Shown: positions 51,176-60,985, numbered from the stretch's first letter. The stretch is DNA of 64,000 nucleotides from Mucilaginibacter sp. L3T2-6 (GCF_030519355.1 NZ_JAUMKC010000006.1:62001-126000), one strand, 5' to 3'. Notes: generated by a model not told the origin, from the letters alone. Made by a program: numbers and translations.

Positions 51176-54100
51176 ATGAAACAGATTTACATGCATTTCC
51201 GGACGCTAATAACAGCGTTGTTATTTTGTCTGGCCCCGGTACTTTTGTTCGGGCAATCAAAAATCGGTGGTACCGTAACCGATAATCAAAAGCAGGCTTT
51301 GCCGGGTGTAAGCGTAAAGGTAAAAGGTACTACACAAGGTACCATAACCGACGTTAACGGCCGCTTTCTGCTTACCGTTCAAAAAGGCCAGGTGCTCGAG
51401 GTATCTTTCCTTGGTTTTCAGCCTGCGGAAGTACCGGTTACCGACCAGACGAACTATAATATAGTTTTAAAGGATGATTCTAAAACGTTAAATGAGGTTG
51501 TAGTAACAGCGCTGGGCGTAAAAAAAGAAACCCGCCGCCTTGGTTATTCGGTTCAAACGGTTAATGGCGATGCGCTGACTACGGCACGCGATGCTAACCC
51601 GGTGAACGGCCTGATCGGTAAAGTGGCCGGTTTATCGGTAGGCGCTACTTCCGAAGTATTGGGCGTACCGAATGTTACCATTCGTGGCAACACAGTTACC
51701 TTATATGTGGTTGACGGTTTGCCTATCAACTCGGATACTTTCGATTTGAGCCCGGATGATATTGAAACCTACACTATTTTGAAAGGCCCTGCTGCGGCTG
51801 CACTTTATGGTAACCGCGCTGCCAACGGTGCGATTTTAATAACCACCAAAAAAGGTAATGCTAACAAAAAAGGGCTTACTGTTGATATAAACAGCAGTAC
51901 GGTTATAAACAAAGGCTTTGTTGCTTTTCCGCGTATCCAAAGTAAATTCGGACCGGGCGAGAACACCTTCTACACTTTTGTTGACGGTAAAGGCGGTGCA
52001 CCGGGTGGCGTTGACAGCGACTACGACGTTTGGGGACCTTATTTTGCAGGTCAGCTCATCCCTCAGTATGATAGCCCCGTTATTAACGGCGTTCGGCAGG
52101 GTACGCCATGGGTTGCCCGGGGCGCTAATAACCTGGCTAACTTTCTGCGTACCGGCTATCAAACCAATAATAACATTGCCTTAACAGCTAACGGCGATAC
52201 CTATACCACCAGGTTCTCGGTTTCGCAGCAGCACCAAAGCAGTTATATCCCCTCGCAATACCTTGATATTGCCAACGTTAACATGTTTGCTTCATTTAAT
52301 CCAACATCAAGGTTAAAGTTTGAAGCGAGTTTTGATTTTAACAGGCAGAGCACAGATGATTACCCGGACGTTCAGTACGGCCCGAACAGTATCATCTATA
52401 ACATGGCTATATGGACCGGCGCCGACTGGAACGTTAATGCCCCTGATATTAAAGGAATATGGCAGCCGGGTAAGGTAGGTACTCAATCGGTATTTGCTGA
52501 ATACACCCGCTATCACAACCCGTGGTTCCTGACTAAAATCTGGACACGCTCGCACTATAAAAATGATATCTACGGCTATTTATCAGGTAACTTCAAAATT
52601 GACAACCACCTGAATGTGGGCTTAAAATCGCAGGTGAATACTTATAACCTGCTGCATACCGAAGATATGCCATATTCTGCTCACCCATACGGGCGTGAAG
52701 GCAACCAGGGCGATTATCGTGAAGACCGCCGCGATTTGTTCGAGAATAATACAGAGTTAAAGTTAAACTTTGATTACACCGCTAAAAAGTTCCTGAACAT
52801 TTCGGGCTTAGTGGGCGGTAACTTACGTAACTTTAAATATAATTCAAGCTGGGTATCAACCGATTATCTGAACGTACCGGGAGTGTACGCTTTCAGCAAC
52901 TCAAAAAACCCTATCCAGGCAACCAGCTTCAGTTCGCAGCTTCGCACGTTAAGCGGCTTCTATTCAGTCGATCTATCCTTCGGCCATTATGCAACTTTAT
53001 CAAGCACCGGCCGTGTTGACAAATCTTCAGCATTTCAAAATGTAACCACTTATTATTATCCAAGTATATCAGCTGCCACAGTAATTTCTGACTATGTTAC
53101 TTTACCAAGCTTTATTACTTTCTTAAAGGCTCGTGCTTCTTACTCAAACGTGCGTTCAGATGCTACCAGCCCCAGCATTGGCCCTGCGCCATACAGCTCG
53201 ATAACAGCATTTGGCGGTAGCACAGGCCCATCTTTATTTGATAATCCGCTGGGTTACGGCACAACGTATAACTCTCCGTACAACGGTCCCGACTATTCGT
53301 TGAATACCTCGTTCTCAACCGCGAAGCCATACAACAGCCAGACAGCGGGCTATGCCTCAAACTATTTGTATCAAACAGGTATCAAAACCTCAACCCGCGT
53401 TAACTACGAAGAAGGACTTGACATCAAGTTCATCCAGAACAGGTTAGGGTTAAGTGCAACTGCATTTCAGTATATCGACGGTCCGAGGATCCTGGCAAAC
53501 TCAATCTCAACTGCTACAGGATATACTACTGAGTTTTTGAATGCTTTGAAGACTAAAAAGACAGGCTACGAACTTTCATTAAGCGGTACGCCGGTAAAAG
53601 ACATGGGCGGCTTTGGCTGGGATGTTTTGGTTAACTGGTCGACATTTAAGGAGATTTATGACGAGTTGCCTCCGGGTCAAACTACATACAATACCTTCTT
53701 TCAAAAAGGCGACCGTACCGACAAGTTTTACGGTACCAAATTCGTAAGAACTCCAACAGGGCAAATCATCAATGGTTCAAACGGCGAACCGCTGGTAAAC
53801 CCGGTACCGCAATATCTGGGACACTTAAATGCTGACTACACATGGTCTGTTTACAACCACGTACATTATAAGAGCATAGGCCTGGGCTTCCAGTTTGACG
53901 GTTCGGTAGGTGGTGTTACCGCAGATTATGTACATAACAAAACAGTACGCGGCGGCAGCAACGCTTTAACAGCCGAAGGCGCACTGGGTGATGCCCGCTA
54001 TAAAGACTGGCAGAACTTTGGCAAAGCAGGCTATAACGGCAGCTACGTTGGCCAGGGTGTACAAATATCAAACGGTGTTGCACCAAATTACGATTCAAAA

Positions 54101-54457
54101 ACAGGTGCGGTATTAAACTACGGCGCACTGCAATATGCTCCTAATACTTCAACCGCATTTGTGCAGGAGTATGCAAGCGAGTACTATAACGTAACCGAAG
54201 CCAACCTGATGAGCAAAACGTATGCAAAACTACGCGAGGTAACCATCGATTTTACTTTCCCTAAAGCATGGCTTCAGCATACGTTTATCAGCAAGGCTTC
54301 TGCGTCAATTTACGGCCGTAACCTGCTGTATTTTTACAAGAACCCTGAATTTAAGGACGTGGACTTAGACCAGTATGCCAACACGGCTACTTCGCTAACC
54401 GGCCTGCAATCTCCTTCAGTACGCAGCTACGGGCTTAACTTAAAACTTTCATTTTAA
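51176..54457 (+). CDS. SusC/RagA-family TonB-linked outer-membrane transporter
   Basis: The 1093-residue protein has a signal peptide (residues 1-27), a CarboxypepD_reg-like domain (about 28-105; ALPGVSVKVKGTTQGTITDV), the SusC box NEVVVTALGVKKE, a plug domain (about 115-225; NVTIRGNTVTLYVVDGLPI, GPAAAALYGNRAANGAILIT), and a long barrel ending in SYGLNLKLSF. With the SusD lipoprotein it forms a bucket-and-lid pump for large or poorly soluble nutrients. Most SusCD pairs take up glycans; here the neighbours are phospholipase, phosphoesterase and phosphonate genes, so the cargo is probably a phosphorus-containing lipid or head group. The upstream operator is shared with the phosphonatase operon. 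Confidence 0.94.
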   Translation: MKQIYMHFRTLITALLFCLAPVLLFGQSKIGGTVTDNQKQALPGVSVKVKGTTQGTITDVNGRFLLTVQKGQVLEVSFLGFQPAEVPVTDQTNYNIVLKDDSKTLNEVVVTALGVKKETRRLGYSVQTVNGDALTTARDANPVNGLIGKVAGLSVGATSEVLGVPNVTIRGNTVTLYVVDGLPINSDTFDLSPDDIETYTILKGPAAAALYGNRAANGAILITTKKGNANKKGLTVDINSSTVINKGFVAFPRIQSKFGPGENTFYTFVDGKGGAPGGVDSDYDVWGPYFAGQLIPQYDSPVINGVRQGTPWVARGANNLANFLRTGYQTNNNIALTANGDTYTTRFSVSQQHQSSYIPSQYLDIANVNMFASFNPTSRLKFEASFDFNRQSTDDYPDVQYGPNSIIYNMAIWTGADWNVNAPDIKGIWQPGKVGTQSVFAEYTRYHNPWFLTKIWTRSHYKNDIYGYLSGNFKIDNHLNVGLKSQVNTYNLLHTEDMPYSAHPYGREGNQGDYREDRRDLFENNTELKLNFDYTAKKFLNISGLVGGNLRNFKYNSSWVSTDYLNVPGVYAFSNSKNPIQATSFSSQLRTLSGFYSVDLSFGHYATLSSTGRVDKSSAFQNVTTYYYPSISAATVISDYVTLPSFITFLKARASYSNVRSDATSPSIGPAPYSSITAFGGSTGPSLFDNPLGYGTTYNSPYNGPDYSLNTSFSTAKPYNSQTAGYASNYLYQTGIKTSTRVNYEEGLDIKFIQNRLGLSATAFQYIDGPRILANSISTATGYTTEFLNALKTKKTGYELSLSGTPVKDMGGFGWDVLVNWSTFKEIYDELPPGQTTYNTFFQKGDRTDKFYGTKFVRTPTGQIINGSNGEPLVNPVPQYLGHLNADYTWSVYNHVHYKSIGLGFQFDGSVGGVTADYVHNKTVRGGSNALTAEGALGDARYKDWQNFGKAGYNGSYVGQGVQISNGVAPNYDSKTGAVLNYGALQYAPNTSTAFVQEYASEYYNVTEANLMSKTYAKLREVTIDFTFPKAWLQHTFISKASASIYGRNLLYFYKNPEFKDVDLDQYANTATSLTGLQSPSVRSYGLNLKLSF

Positions 54458-54475
54458 TTAAACACGATACGTGAT

Positions 54476-56056
54476 ATGAAAAAGATATTTAAAATTTATT
54501 TACTGCCGGCAATAATGCTGCTGACAGTGAGCAGTTGTAAAAAAAGCTTCGAGGACTTGACGCTTAATAACAACGTTCCGAATAGTGTGCCGGCGTCATT
54601 ACTCTTTAATGGTGTGGTAAACAGCATGGTTGACTTGCCGCAGGGCTCGGCAGAGATATATGATCAGTACTATATTTATAACTACAACTATTACGGTAAC
54701 AACACTTATGATCTGGGCTCGGGTGACAACTATTACAACACATTAAAAAACGTGACAGTGATGGAAAAACAGGCTATAGGACAGGGCCTGCCCGCCGTTA
54801 ACGGTTACAGTGCGCTTGGCAAATTTTTCAGAGCTTATTTTTTCAGCAAGATGAGCCTGGAGGAAGGTGATATCCCTATGAGCCAGGCGCTGCAAGGCTT
54901 AGCCAACCTTACTCCTAAGTATGATAGCCAGAAAGATGTTATGAAACAGGCTTTGGCATGGCTGGAAAGCGCAAATACCGATTTAGGAGCTTTGATAGCC
55001 GGTGGTACAACTTCTATACAGGGCGATATATTTTTTAATGGTGACCTGGCAAAATGGCAAAAAGTTGTTAACGCATTTCATATCCGTCTGCTTACCGAGC
55101 TAAGCAAGAAAGCGGTTTCTGATGCAGACCTTAACGTGCCTGCGCAGTTTGCAGCCATAGTAAGTAACCCAACCAAATACCCGTTAATGACAAGCGCTGC
55201 CGATAACCTGCAATATATATTTGTTGCGCCATCAAACTATTATCCGCAAAACCCGGATAACTTTGGTCAAAATGGTTCAAGGCAAAACTCGTCACAAACC
55301 TATATTAAACTGTTAACCACATTTCATGATCCGCGCGTATTTGTAACAGCAGAGCCTGCACGTGATCTGGTTGATGTGAAAAAGCAAAGCCCTACAGATT
55401 TTGCATCATTTGTTGGTGCAGACCCTGGGCTAGACTTAGGCACAATGTATAACAACGCTGGTTTAGGTTATTATTCATTCATCAACCGTAAGCATTTTTA
55501 TTCAACTTATACCGGCGAGCCAAGTATACAAATAGGTTATGCCGAGCAGGAGTTTAATATTGCCGAAGGTATAAACCGCGGCTGGGCAACCGGCGATGCA
55601 GAAAGCTTTTATGTTAAAGGCATACAGGCTTCGATGGATTCATACAGCATACCTGCAACAGGTTCATTTACAGCCTATTTTTATCGTCCGGGTTCATCAA
55701 GTGTAAGCAGTTTATCAAACTATGATACCTATACTATTAAAACAGATTGGGCGACATATTATGGTCAGCCAGCTGTAAAATACACCCCGGGTGCAACCGG
55801 CTTAACCCAGATATTGCAGCAAAAATACCTGGCGTTGTTCCGTCACTCAGGGTTGGAATCGTATTTTACCTATCGCCGTACCGGCGTGCCTAACTTTACA
55901 ACCGGCCCGGGCACCAGCAATGGGCAGCGTATCGCATTACGCTTTCAATACCCATCCAGTGAGCGTACTGCAAACAGCGCAAATTACAACGCGGCATTGT
56001 CCAGCCAATTTGGTGGCAATGACGATATCAACGGTGTAATGTGGATACTTAAATAA
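54476..56056 (+). CDS. SusD/RagB-like outer-membrane lipoprotein
   Basis: The 526-residue lipoprotein has a leader MKKIFKIYLLPAIMLLTVSS then C21. Mature FEDLTLNNNVPNSVPASLLF is the opening of the SusD-like_2 form. NGYSALGKFFRAYFFSKMSL, and EFNIAEGINRGWATGDAESF later on, are the TPR-like helical parts of SusD. It is the ligand-capturing lid of the SusC pump; it starts 18 bases after the susC stop. The exact ligand cannot be read from sequence. A strong terminator follows, separating this pair from the phosphoesterase genes. Confidence 0.93.
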   Translation: MKKIFKIYLLPAIMLLTVSSCKKSFEDLTLNNNVPNSVPASLLFNGVVNSMVDLPQGSAEIYDQYYIYNYNYYGNNTYDLGSGDNYYNTLKNVTVMEKQAIGQGLPAVNGYSALGKFFRAYFFSKMSLEEGDIPMSQALQGLANLTPKYDSQKDVMKQALAWLESANTDLGALIAGGTTSIQGDIFFNGDLAKWQKVVNAFHIRLLTELSKKAVSDADLNVPAQFAAIVSNPTKYPLMTSAADNLQYIFVAPSNYYPQNPDNFGQNGSRQNSSQTYIKLLTTFHDPRVFVTAEPARDLVDVKKQSPTDFASFVGADPGLDLGTMYNNAGLGYYSFINRKHFYSTYTGEPSIQIGYAEQEFNIAEGINRGWATGDAESFYVKGIQASMDSYSIPATGSFTAYFYRPGSSSVSSLSNYDTYTIKTDWATYYGQPAVKYTPGATGLTQILQQKYLALFRHSGLESYFTYRRTGVPNFTTGPGTSNGQRIALRFQYPSSERTANSANYNAALSSQFGGNDDINGVMWILK

Positions 56057-56072
56057 TAAAAACTGAACGCCT

Positions 56073-56108
56073 GGAGCCATCCGAATTTCGGGTGGCTTCT
56101 TTTTTTTA
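56073..56108 (+). terminator. Terminator after susD
   Basis: GAGCCATCCGAA (56074-56085) pairs with TTCGGGTGGCTTC (56087-56099), with wobbles, followed by eight or more T (56100-56107). Confidence 0.85.
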
Positions 56109-56309
56109 ACTACTTGCTGCATTTTAGAAAATACCTCGCGTGTTTTTATTGCTGTTTGCAGTAGCAAGGTAAAGCCGGATCTGCCCAAATATTATGATAC
56201 ATTATGTGCGTTTTGGTGCGGGGTTATATCAAGAGCGTGGTTCAGCAGTTTGCTGACTCAAAGTTTAACAAGTGATACAAATAAATAAGTAGTATATCAA
56301 AAAAATAGC

Positions 56310-59036
56310 ATGAGCAAAAAGGGGATTTTTTTTGCAGTAGTATGGCTAAGTGCTGTATGTGCTGCTTTTGCGCAAAAACACACCACCATATTAGAAGTGC
56401 CGGGTATTAACCAGTATTGCAAAATTAATGAAGGCGGAATATCTGTTTTGCCCAGTGGCCGGTTGGTTACGCCTGCAGGACAATCGATACGAATTACGCA
56501 CGATCCTTTCGGCCTTTCCATATCGCCCGACGGCAAAAAGGCAGTTACGCTGCACAACGGTGTGATTACGCTTATTGATCTGGCGTCGATGGATGCTTTA
56601 CGGGTACCCTCGTACGACAAGACTATTGCATCTCCAATTAAAGACGGATCATTTTTGGGGGTTGCTTTTGCACCGGACTCGAAGACGGTTTACCTGAGCG
56701 GCGGCGATAACGGCGCGGTTATAGTTTATGATACCGAAAAGCTAAGGATGATCGATTCGCTTTCATTAAACGGCAAGGTTAACGGCACAGACTATGAAGA
56801 CAGCTTTACCTCTGACCTGCTGCTGAACGATGCCGGTAACGAGTTGCTGGTTTTAGACAGGGGCAACTTCCGGGTGGTTAGGATGGACCTGAAAACCAGG
56901 AAAATCACCGCGTCTGTGCCCTCGGGCAGGCAGCCTTTTGGCCTGTCAATAAGCCCGGATAAAAAAACGGCCTTTGTTGCTAATGTGGGCATGTATTCAT
57001 ACCCGCTTATAAAAGGCGCAACGCCAAAAAATGTTGATTCGATAATGATAACCCATCATCCATATGGCAACAATACAAAAGAATCGATAGACGGCACAGT
57101 TGTGGAAGGCAGGCAGATACCCGGTGTGGGCAGCCCTAACTCGCCCGAAGCGATGAGCGTTTTTACCATTGACCTGGGAAAAAATCAAATCATCAATAAA
57201 TTTAAAACCGGCTACCAGGTAGGGCAAATGATTGAAGACGCGAAAGTAGTTGGCGGCGCCAGCCCTAATTCTATTGCGGTTGGTTCCCTGTATGCCTATG
57301 TTACCAATGCCACCAATGACAACATCTCCATTATCGATTACAAACATCATCAACTGGCAGGAACTATTCCAATTACTACTGACGAAAGATTGAATAAGTA
57401 CCGGGGCTTACTGCCATTTGGCATCTGCCTTAGTAAAGACGAAAAAACTCTTTATGTAGCATTGTTGGGATTTAACGCTGTGGCAGTTATCGATGTACCT
57501 TCAAAAACAACACGCGGGCTTATACCAACAGGCTGGGGGCCATCCAGGGTTAAGTTATCCGCAGATGAAAAGGAGCTTTACATCACCTCATGCCGCGGAT
57601 TAGGCGCCGGCCCCAATGGCGGCAATGGCTTTGTAAAGCCGCCCCAGGGAACATACATCGGCGACATACAGCTCGGTTTATTCCAAAAGGTCCGTGTTCC
57701 GGATCACGATATGCTTGCAAGTTATACCAGGCAGGTGATAGGAAACACTTTTTTAAGTAAAGAGGTAACCGTTGACCCTGCTAATCCGCTGCCTGCCCTT
57801 CCCGGCCTGACGCCTACCCCAATAAAATACATTGTGTACATCACTAAAGAGAACCGCTCTTATGACGAAGTATTTGGGCAGCTAAAAGGCGCTGTTGGCG
57901 ACAGCACGCTGGCCAGGTTCGGCGTTAACTGCGAGTACACCCTCCCGGATGCGCTGAAGACGCAGTTCCCGGGCCTTAAAGTAGCGCCTAACCATTTAAA
58001 GGCGGCACAGCAGTTTGCTTTTTCTGATAATTACTATTGCGACAGCGATGCGTCCATACACGGACACCATTGGATGCTGGGTGTAATTCCGAATGAGTGG
58101 GTTGAGGCGAATTCGAATGTCAGCAAAACGGCAAAGATATTCTCAAAAGCCCCAGGCCGGCGTTTCCCCGGATCAACCGGCAGTATGGACCCGGAAGATT
58201 ACGCTGAGCGCGGCGGCCTGTGGGAAGCCCTGGAACGGAAACATATTGAGTTCTATAACTTCGGAGAGGGTAACGAAACCGCCCACAACCGCGAACAATG
58301 GCAGGATACGGCAACCGGATCTGGCCACGTGGTGATGGTGCCTATGCAAAAAGCGTTGTTTAGCCGTACCAGTCATAATTACGCAGGCTTTAATACCAAT
58401 ATCCCCGACCAGTTCAGGATGGACCAGTTTGAGGGTGAGTTTACCAAAATGTGGATCAAGGGCAATAAACCAATGCCACGTTTGATCACCATGCAGGTTC
58501 CTAATGACCATACGGCGGACCCAAGGCCTGCGGATGGCTATCCTTATAGAAATTCGTATGTGGCTGATAATGACCTCGCGGTGGGCCGCATACTGCATTT
58601 TCTGTCGCGCACAAAATACTGGAAAAATATGCTGGTGATCATTACGGAGGATGACCCTCAAGGTGGCGTTGACCATGTGGACGCCCACCGCTCCATATTG
58701 ATGCTTGCCGGGCCGTATGTAAAGAAAGGCTATATAAGCCACACGCACGCCAACTTTGGTGCGATACTTAAAACCATTTATAATATACTGGATGTTCCCT
58801 ATGTAAATCAGTACGATGCGACCGGTACCTTATTGCAGGACTTCTTTACTGCTAAACCAGACTTTACTCCTTACACGCTGGTTAAAAGTGATACGCGGAT
58901 ATTCAACCCGCAAAACGCCATGAAACGGTATAACAAAACAATAGATTGGCGCAAGATTGAAAAAGGCCCCGATATGGATGATGAAGAAAACGAACGAAAT
59001 GAACGGCGCCGCCTGGATAAAGGGGAAAAAGACTAA
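56310..59036 (+). CDS. Beta-propeller/phosphoesterase fusion protein
   Basis: The 908-residue exported protein has a signal peptide (MSKKGIFFAVVWLSAVCAAFA). A seven-bladed YVTN-type propeller follows (about 35-480; blades such as DPFGLSISPDGKKAVTL, GRQPFGLSISPDKKTAFVAN, LPFGICLSKDEKTLYVALL), then a phosphoesterase domain (about 500-880) whose start IKYIVYITKENRSYDEVFG is the same fold as phospholipase C (PLC-type E-N-R-S-x-D). DHTADPRPADGYPY and VIITEDDPQGGVDHVDAHRS carry the metal ligands. Substrate is probably a phosphodiester or phospholipid. It is 253 bases after susD, and just before the GDPD gene. Confidence 0.88.
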   Translation: MSKKGIFFAVVWLSAVCAAFAQKHTTILEVPGINQYCKINEGGISVLPSGRLVTPAGQSIRITHDPFGLSISPDGKKAVTLHNGVITLIDLASMDALRVPSYDKTIASPIKDGSFLGVAFAPDSKTVYLSGGDNGAVIVYDTEKLRMIDSLSLNGKVNGTDYEDSFTSDLLLNDAGNELLVLDRGNFRVVRMDLKTRKITASVPSGRQPFGLSISPDKKTAFVANVGMYSYPLIKGATPKNVDSIMITHHPYGNNTKESIDGTVVEGRQIPGVGSPNSPEAMSVFTIDLGKNQIINKFKTGYQVGQMIEDAKVVGGASPNSIAVGSLYAYVTNATNDNISIIDYKHHQLAGTIPITTDERLNKYRGLLPFGICLSKDEKTLYVALLGFNAVAVIDVPSKTTRGLIPTGWGPSRVKLSADEKELYITSCRGLGAGPNGGNGFVKPPQGTYIGDIQLGLFQKVRVPDHDMLASYTRQVIGNTFLSKEVTVDPANPLPALPGLTPTPIKYIVYITKENRSYDEVFGQLKGAVGDSTLARFGVNCEYTLPDALKTQFPGLKVAPNHLKAAQQFAFSDNYYCDSDASIHGHHWMLGVIPNEWVEANSNVSKTAKIFSKAPGRRFPGSTGSMDPEDYAERGGLWEALERKHIEFYNFGEGNETAHNREQWQDTATGSGHVVMVPMQKALFSRTSHNYAGFNTNIPDQFRMDQFEGEFTKMWIKGNKPMPRLITMQVPNDHTADPRPADGYPYRNSYVADNDLAVGRILHFLSRTKYWKNMLVIITEDDPQGGVDHVDAHRSILMLAGPYVKKGYISHTHANFGAILKTIYNILDVPYVNQYDATGTLLQDFFTAKPDFTPYTLVKSDTRIFNPQNAMKRYNKTIDWRKIEKGPDMDDEENERNERRRLDKGEKD

Positions 59037-59071
59037 GCCGGCTATTTTTAACTTACAAGTTTAATTTACGA

Positions 59072-59893
59072 ATGAAGCACACATTTTTAGCAGCAGTTTT
59101 TTTGCTGACATTGAACGCGGCAGCCATTGCACAGCCTAACCCTGCGCCCCGGGCCCGGCATAAATTTATTGTAGCCGCCCACCGAGGCGACCACACCATT
59201 TACCCCGAAAACACGCTGGAAGGTTATGCCATGGCCATAAAGGACGGCGCAGACTATATAGAAATAGACCTGCGCACCACCAGCGATGGCAAACTGGTTA
59301 GTATGCACGATGCTACTGTTAACCGGATGACAGAGGCCAAAGGCCTGGTAAAAGATTTTACCCTGCAACAGTTATCCGGATTAAAAGTAAACGCAAAAAG
59401 TGCCGCTGATACGATGATTTACCGCATCCCCACGTTTGAACAGATACTGAAGCTCTGCAGGGATAGAATTTATATCTATATAGATTTTAAAGAAGCCGAT
59501 GCCAGTGCGACATTGAACCTGCTTAAACAATACCACATGGAAAAGCAGGTGTTAGTATATATCAACAAACCATCACAAATTACCGACTGGCGTACAGCCT
59601 ACCCGGCTATGCCGCTGATGCTAAGCATGCCCGACAGTGTAAAGACCATTGAAGGGATGAAGCAATTTATCAACAAATGGCATCCTGATATCCTCGACGG
59701 TAATTACAATACGTATACAAAGGAAATGATTCAATACGCCGCATCGCTGGGCATTCCGGTCTGGCCTGATGTGCAAGGCCCTGCTGAAGGTCCGCAGGTT
59801 TGGGATAAGGCAATCGGGGTTGGGTTAAAAGGCATGCAAACAGATAATCCGCCGGGGTTAATTAAATATTTGGAAGGGAAGGGGTTAAGGTAG
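59072..59893 (+). CDS. Glycerophosphodiester phosphodiesterase family protein
   Basis: The 273-residue exported protein has a signal peptide (MKHTFLAAVFLLTLNAAAIA). The GDPD barrel has AAHRGDHTIYPENTLEGY with the catalytic HR..ENT block, then EIDLRTTSDGKLVSMHD, where the second histidine and the acidic metal ligands lie. GDPD enzymes split glycerophosphodiesters into glycerol phosphate and an alcohol such as choline or ethanolamine. It starts 35 bases after the phosphoesterase stop, and completes a phospholipid-breakdown set (PLC, phosphoesterase, GDPD). The ATG at 59072 is used. Confidence 0.93.
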   Translation: MKHTFLAAVFLLTLNAAAIAQPNPAPRARHKFIVAAHRGDHTIYPENTLEGYAMAIKDGADYIEIDLRTTSDGKLVSMHDATVNRMTEAKGLVKDFTLQQLSGLKVNAKSAADTMIYRIPTFEQILKLCRDRIYIYIDFKEADASATLNLLKQYHMEKQVLVYINKPSQITDWRTAYPAMPLMLSMPDSVKTIEGMKQFINKWHPDILDGNYNTYTKEMIQYAASLGIPVWPDVQGPAEGPQVWDKAIGVGLKGMQTDNPPGLIKYLEGKGLR

Positions 59894-59900
59894 GGCGGGA

Positions 59901-59969
59901 GTCAGTAAAGTCGGGAGTATGCTTAATATAAGGTGGTTTTGCAGCTTCTTCCGCTCTTTACTGACTTTT
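59901..59969 (+). terminator. Hairpin after GDPD gene
   Basis: GTCAGTAAAG (59901-59910) and CTTTACTGAC (59956-59965) are an exact 10-bp inverted repeat followed by TTTT. The 45-base loop is long, so this is a weak terminator candidate. Confidence 0.45.
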
Positions 59970-60044
59970 CGGACGAATAATTGCTTCTTAGTAAAATAAT
60001 TGCCTAAATTTATAATAACCAATTATTTAAAACCGGAGGTAATT

Positions 60045-60488
60045 ATGAACGTGGTTCATCGTATTGAAACCTGGGGCGACAGTCACCACCCCAGGGTGCT
60101 TGATATAGTGCGTATAGCGCTCGGAGCTTTTTTGCTTTTGAAAGGCATAGCGTTTATGCAAAACACCGAGTATCTGAAGGCAATTATCGTCGACCAGAAT
60201 GTTATCAATCTTTCGAACGGTATTTTAATGGCGCTGGTTTACTATGTAGCATTTGCACACATGGTAGGTGGTGTTTTAATCGGGGTTGGAATTTTAACCC
60301 GGTTTGGCTGTATCATACAAATACCGATTGTAGTAGGCGCTATATTTTTGAGCGGCATTTTTGAAGATGCAGTTAATTATATGGTTTGGCCGTCCGTTGC
60401 AGCATTAATTGCGCTGGTTATATTTTTAATACTGGGTTCGGGACCGTGGTCGCTGGATAGGTACTTAGGAGGAATAACCTCTAAATAG
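60045..60488 (+). CDS. DoxX-like membrane protein
   Basis: The 147-residue protein has four hydrophobic segments. LDIVRIALGAFLLLKGIAFM is the DoxX family opening, and MVGGVLIGVGILTRFGCIIQ the third segment. It belongs to the DoxX/SURF4-like group, whose members are small quinone-linked or unknown-function membrane proteins. The start at 60045 follows a Shine-Dalgarno GGAGGT (60035-60040) with only 4 bases between them. This is a second strong Shine-Dalgarno in this window. The frame from 60000 has a poor start. Confidence 0.8.
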   Translation: MNVVHRIETWGDSHHPRVLDIVRIALGAFLLLKGIAFMQNTEYLKAIIVDQNVINLSNGILMALVYYVAFAHMVGGVLIGVGILTRFGCIIQIPIVVGAIFLSGIFEDAVNYMVWPSVAALIALVIFLILGSGPWSLDRYLGGITSK

Positions 60489-60494
60489 TTTGCC

Positions 60495-60570
60495 GTCTCA
60501 GTGGGCAGTTTGCAGAAGTAGCAAGCTTGTAAATGTAAACCTGTGCCAACTGTAAACCGTCAACTGCCGG
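60495..60570. repeat. CAGTTTGC/AACTGCC inverted repeat cluster
   Basis: GGCAGTT (60504-60510) and AACTGCC (60562-60568) are inverted, with TGTAAA words between. It lies after the DoxX stop and before the convergent zinc-finger gene, where it may help terminate both. Confidence 0.45.
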
Positions 60571-60574
60571 CTTC

Positions 60575-60844
60575 TTAATACTCCGCCATTTCTTCATCCA
60601 CATAGCACCACAGCCAGCGTTCGCCCGGCTCGGCAGAAATTACCACAGGGTGATTGTGTTCAGCCGCGTGTTTACTGGCATGTTTATTCGGAGAGCTGTC
60701 GCAGCAAAGCGTAACACCGCAAGTCTGACAGGTGCGCAGGTGCATCCAGGAGCTATGCGTTTTTATACATTCCTCGCAAACGTAGTCCTTCGGTTTTTTT
60801 AAGCTTTTAATAGCGGCCAGGTGCTGGCAAACTTCGTTTTCCAT
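60575..60844 (-). CDS. UBP-type zinc-finger protein
   Basis: The 89-residue protein consists of one UBP-type (ubiquitin-carboxyl-hydrolase-like) zinc finger. Ligands can be seen in CQHLAAI, YVCEEC, RTCQTCGVTLCCD, NKHASKHAAEHNH and a final W-L-W-C stretch. Eukaryotic relatives bind the C-terminus of ubiquitin, but bacteria lack ubiquitin, so the ligand here is unknown. It directly follows the receiver-flavoprotein gene on the same strand (141-base gap containing two palindromic hairpins). I recall UBP fingers of bacteria often lying beside such oxidoreductases, which points to a joint role. Confidence 0.88.
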   Translation of the reverse strand: MENEVCQHLAAIKSLKKPKDYVCEECIKTHSSWMHLRTCQTCGVTLCCDSSPNKHASKHAAEHNHPVVISAEPGERWLWCYVDEEMAEY

Positions 60845-60869
60845 GGTGATGATATTTTATTTTTCTGCC

Positions 60870-60935
60870 GGCTGTGTCTTCACAGCCAGGGGAGTATGAC
60901 TTTTGTAACCTAATATTGGCTGTGGAGACACAGCC
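60870..60935. repeat. Twin hairpins GGCTGTG-N4-CACAGCC
   Basis: GGCTGTG-TCTT-CACAGCC at 60870-60887 and GGCTGTG-GAGA-CACAGCC at 60918-60935 are identical in their arms and nearly inverted with respect to one another. They sit between the receiver-flavoprotein gene and the zinc-finger gene. Confidence 0.8.
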
Positions 60936-60985
60936 AGCGGTGTGGGGTAGCCTCTCAACCTTGATTATATTCAAGCTGCTAAACC

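Noticed and set aside
55937..56188. Reverse frame overlapping the susD end and terminator
   Set aside because: It runs through the rho-independent terminator and the susD C-terminus; no homology.
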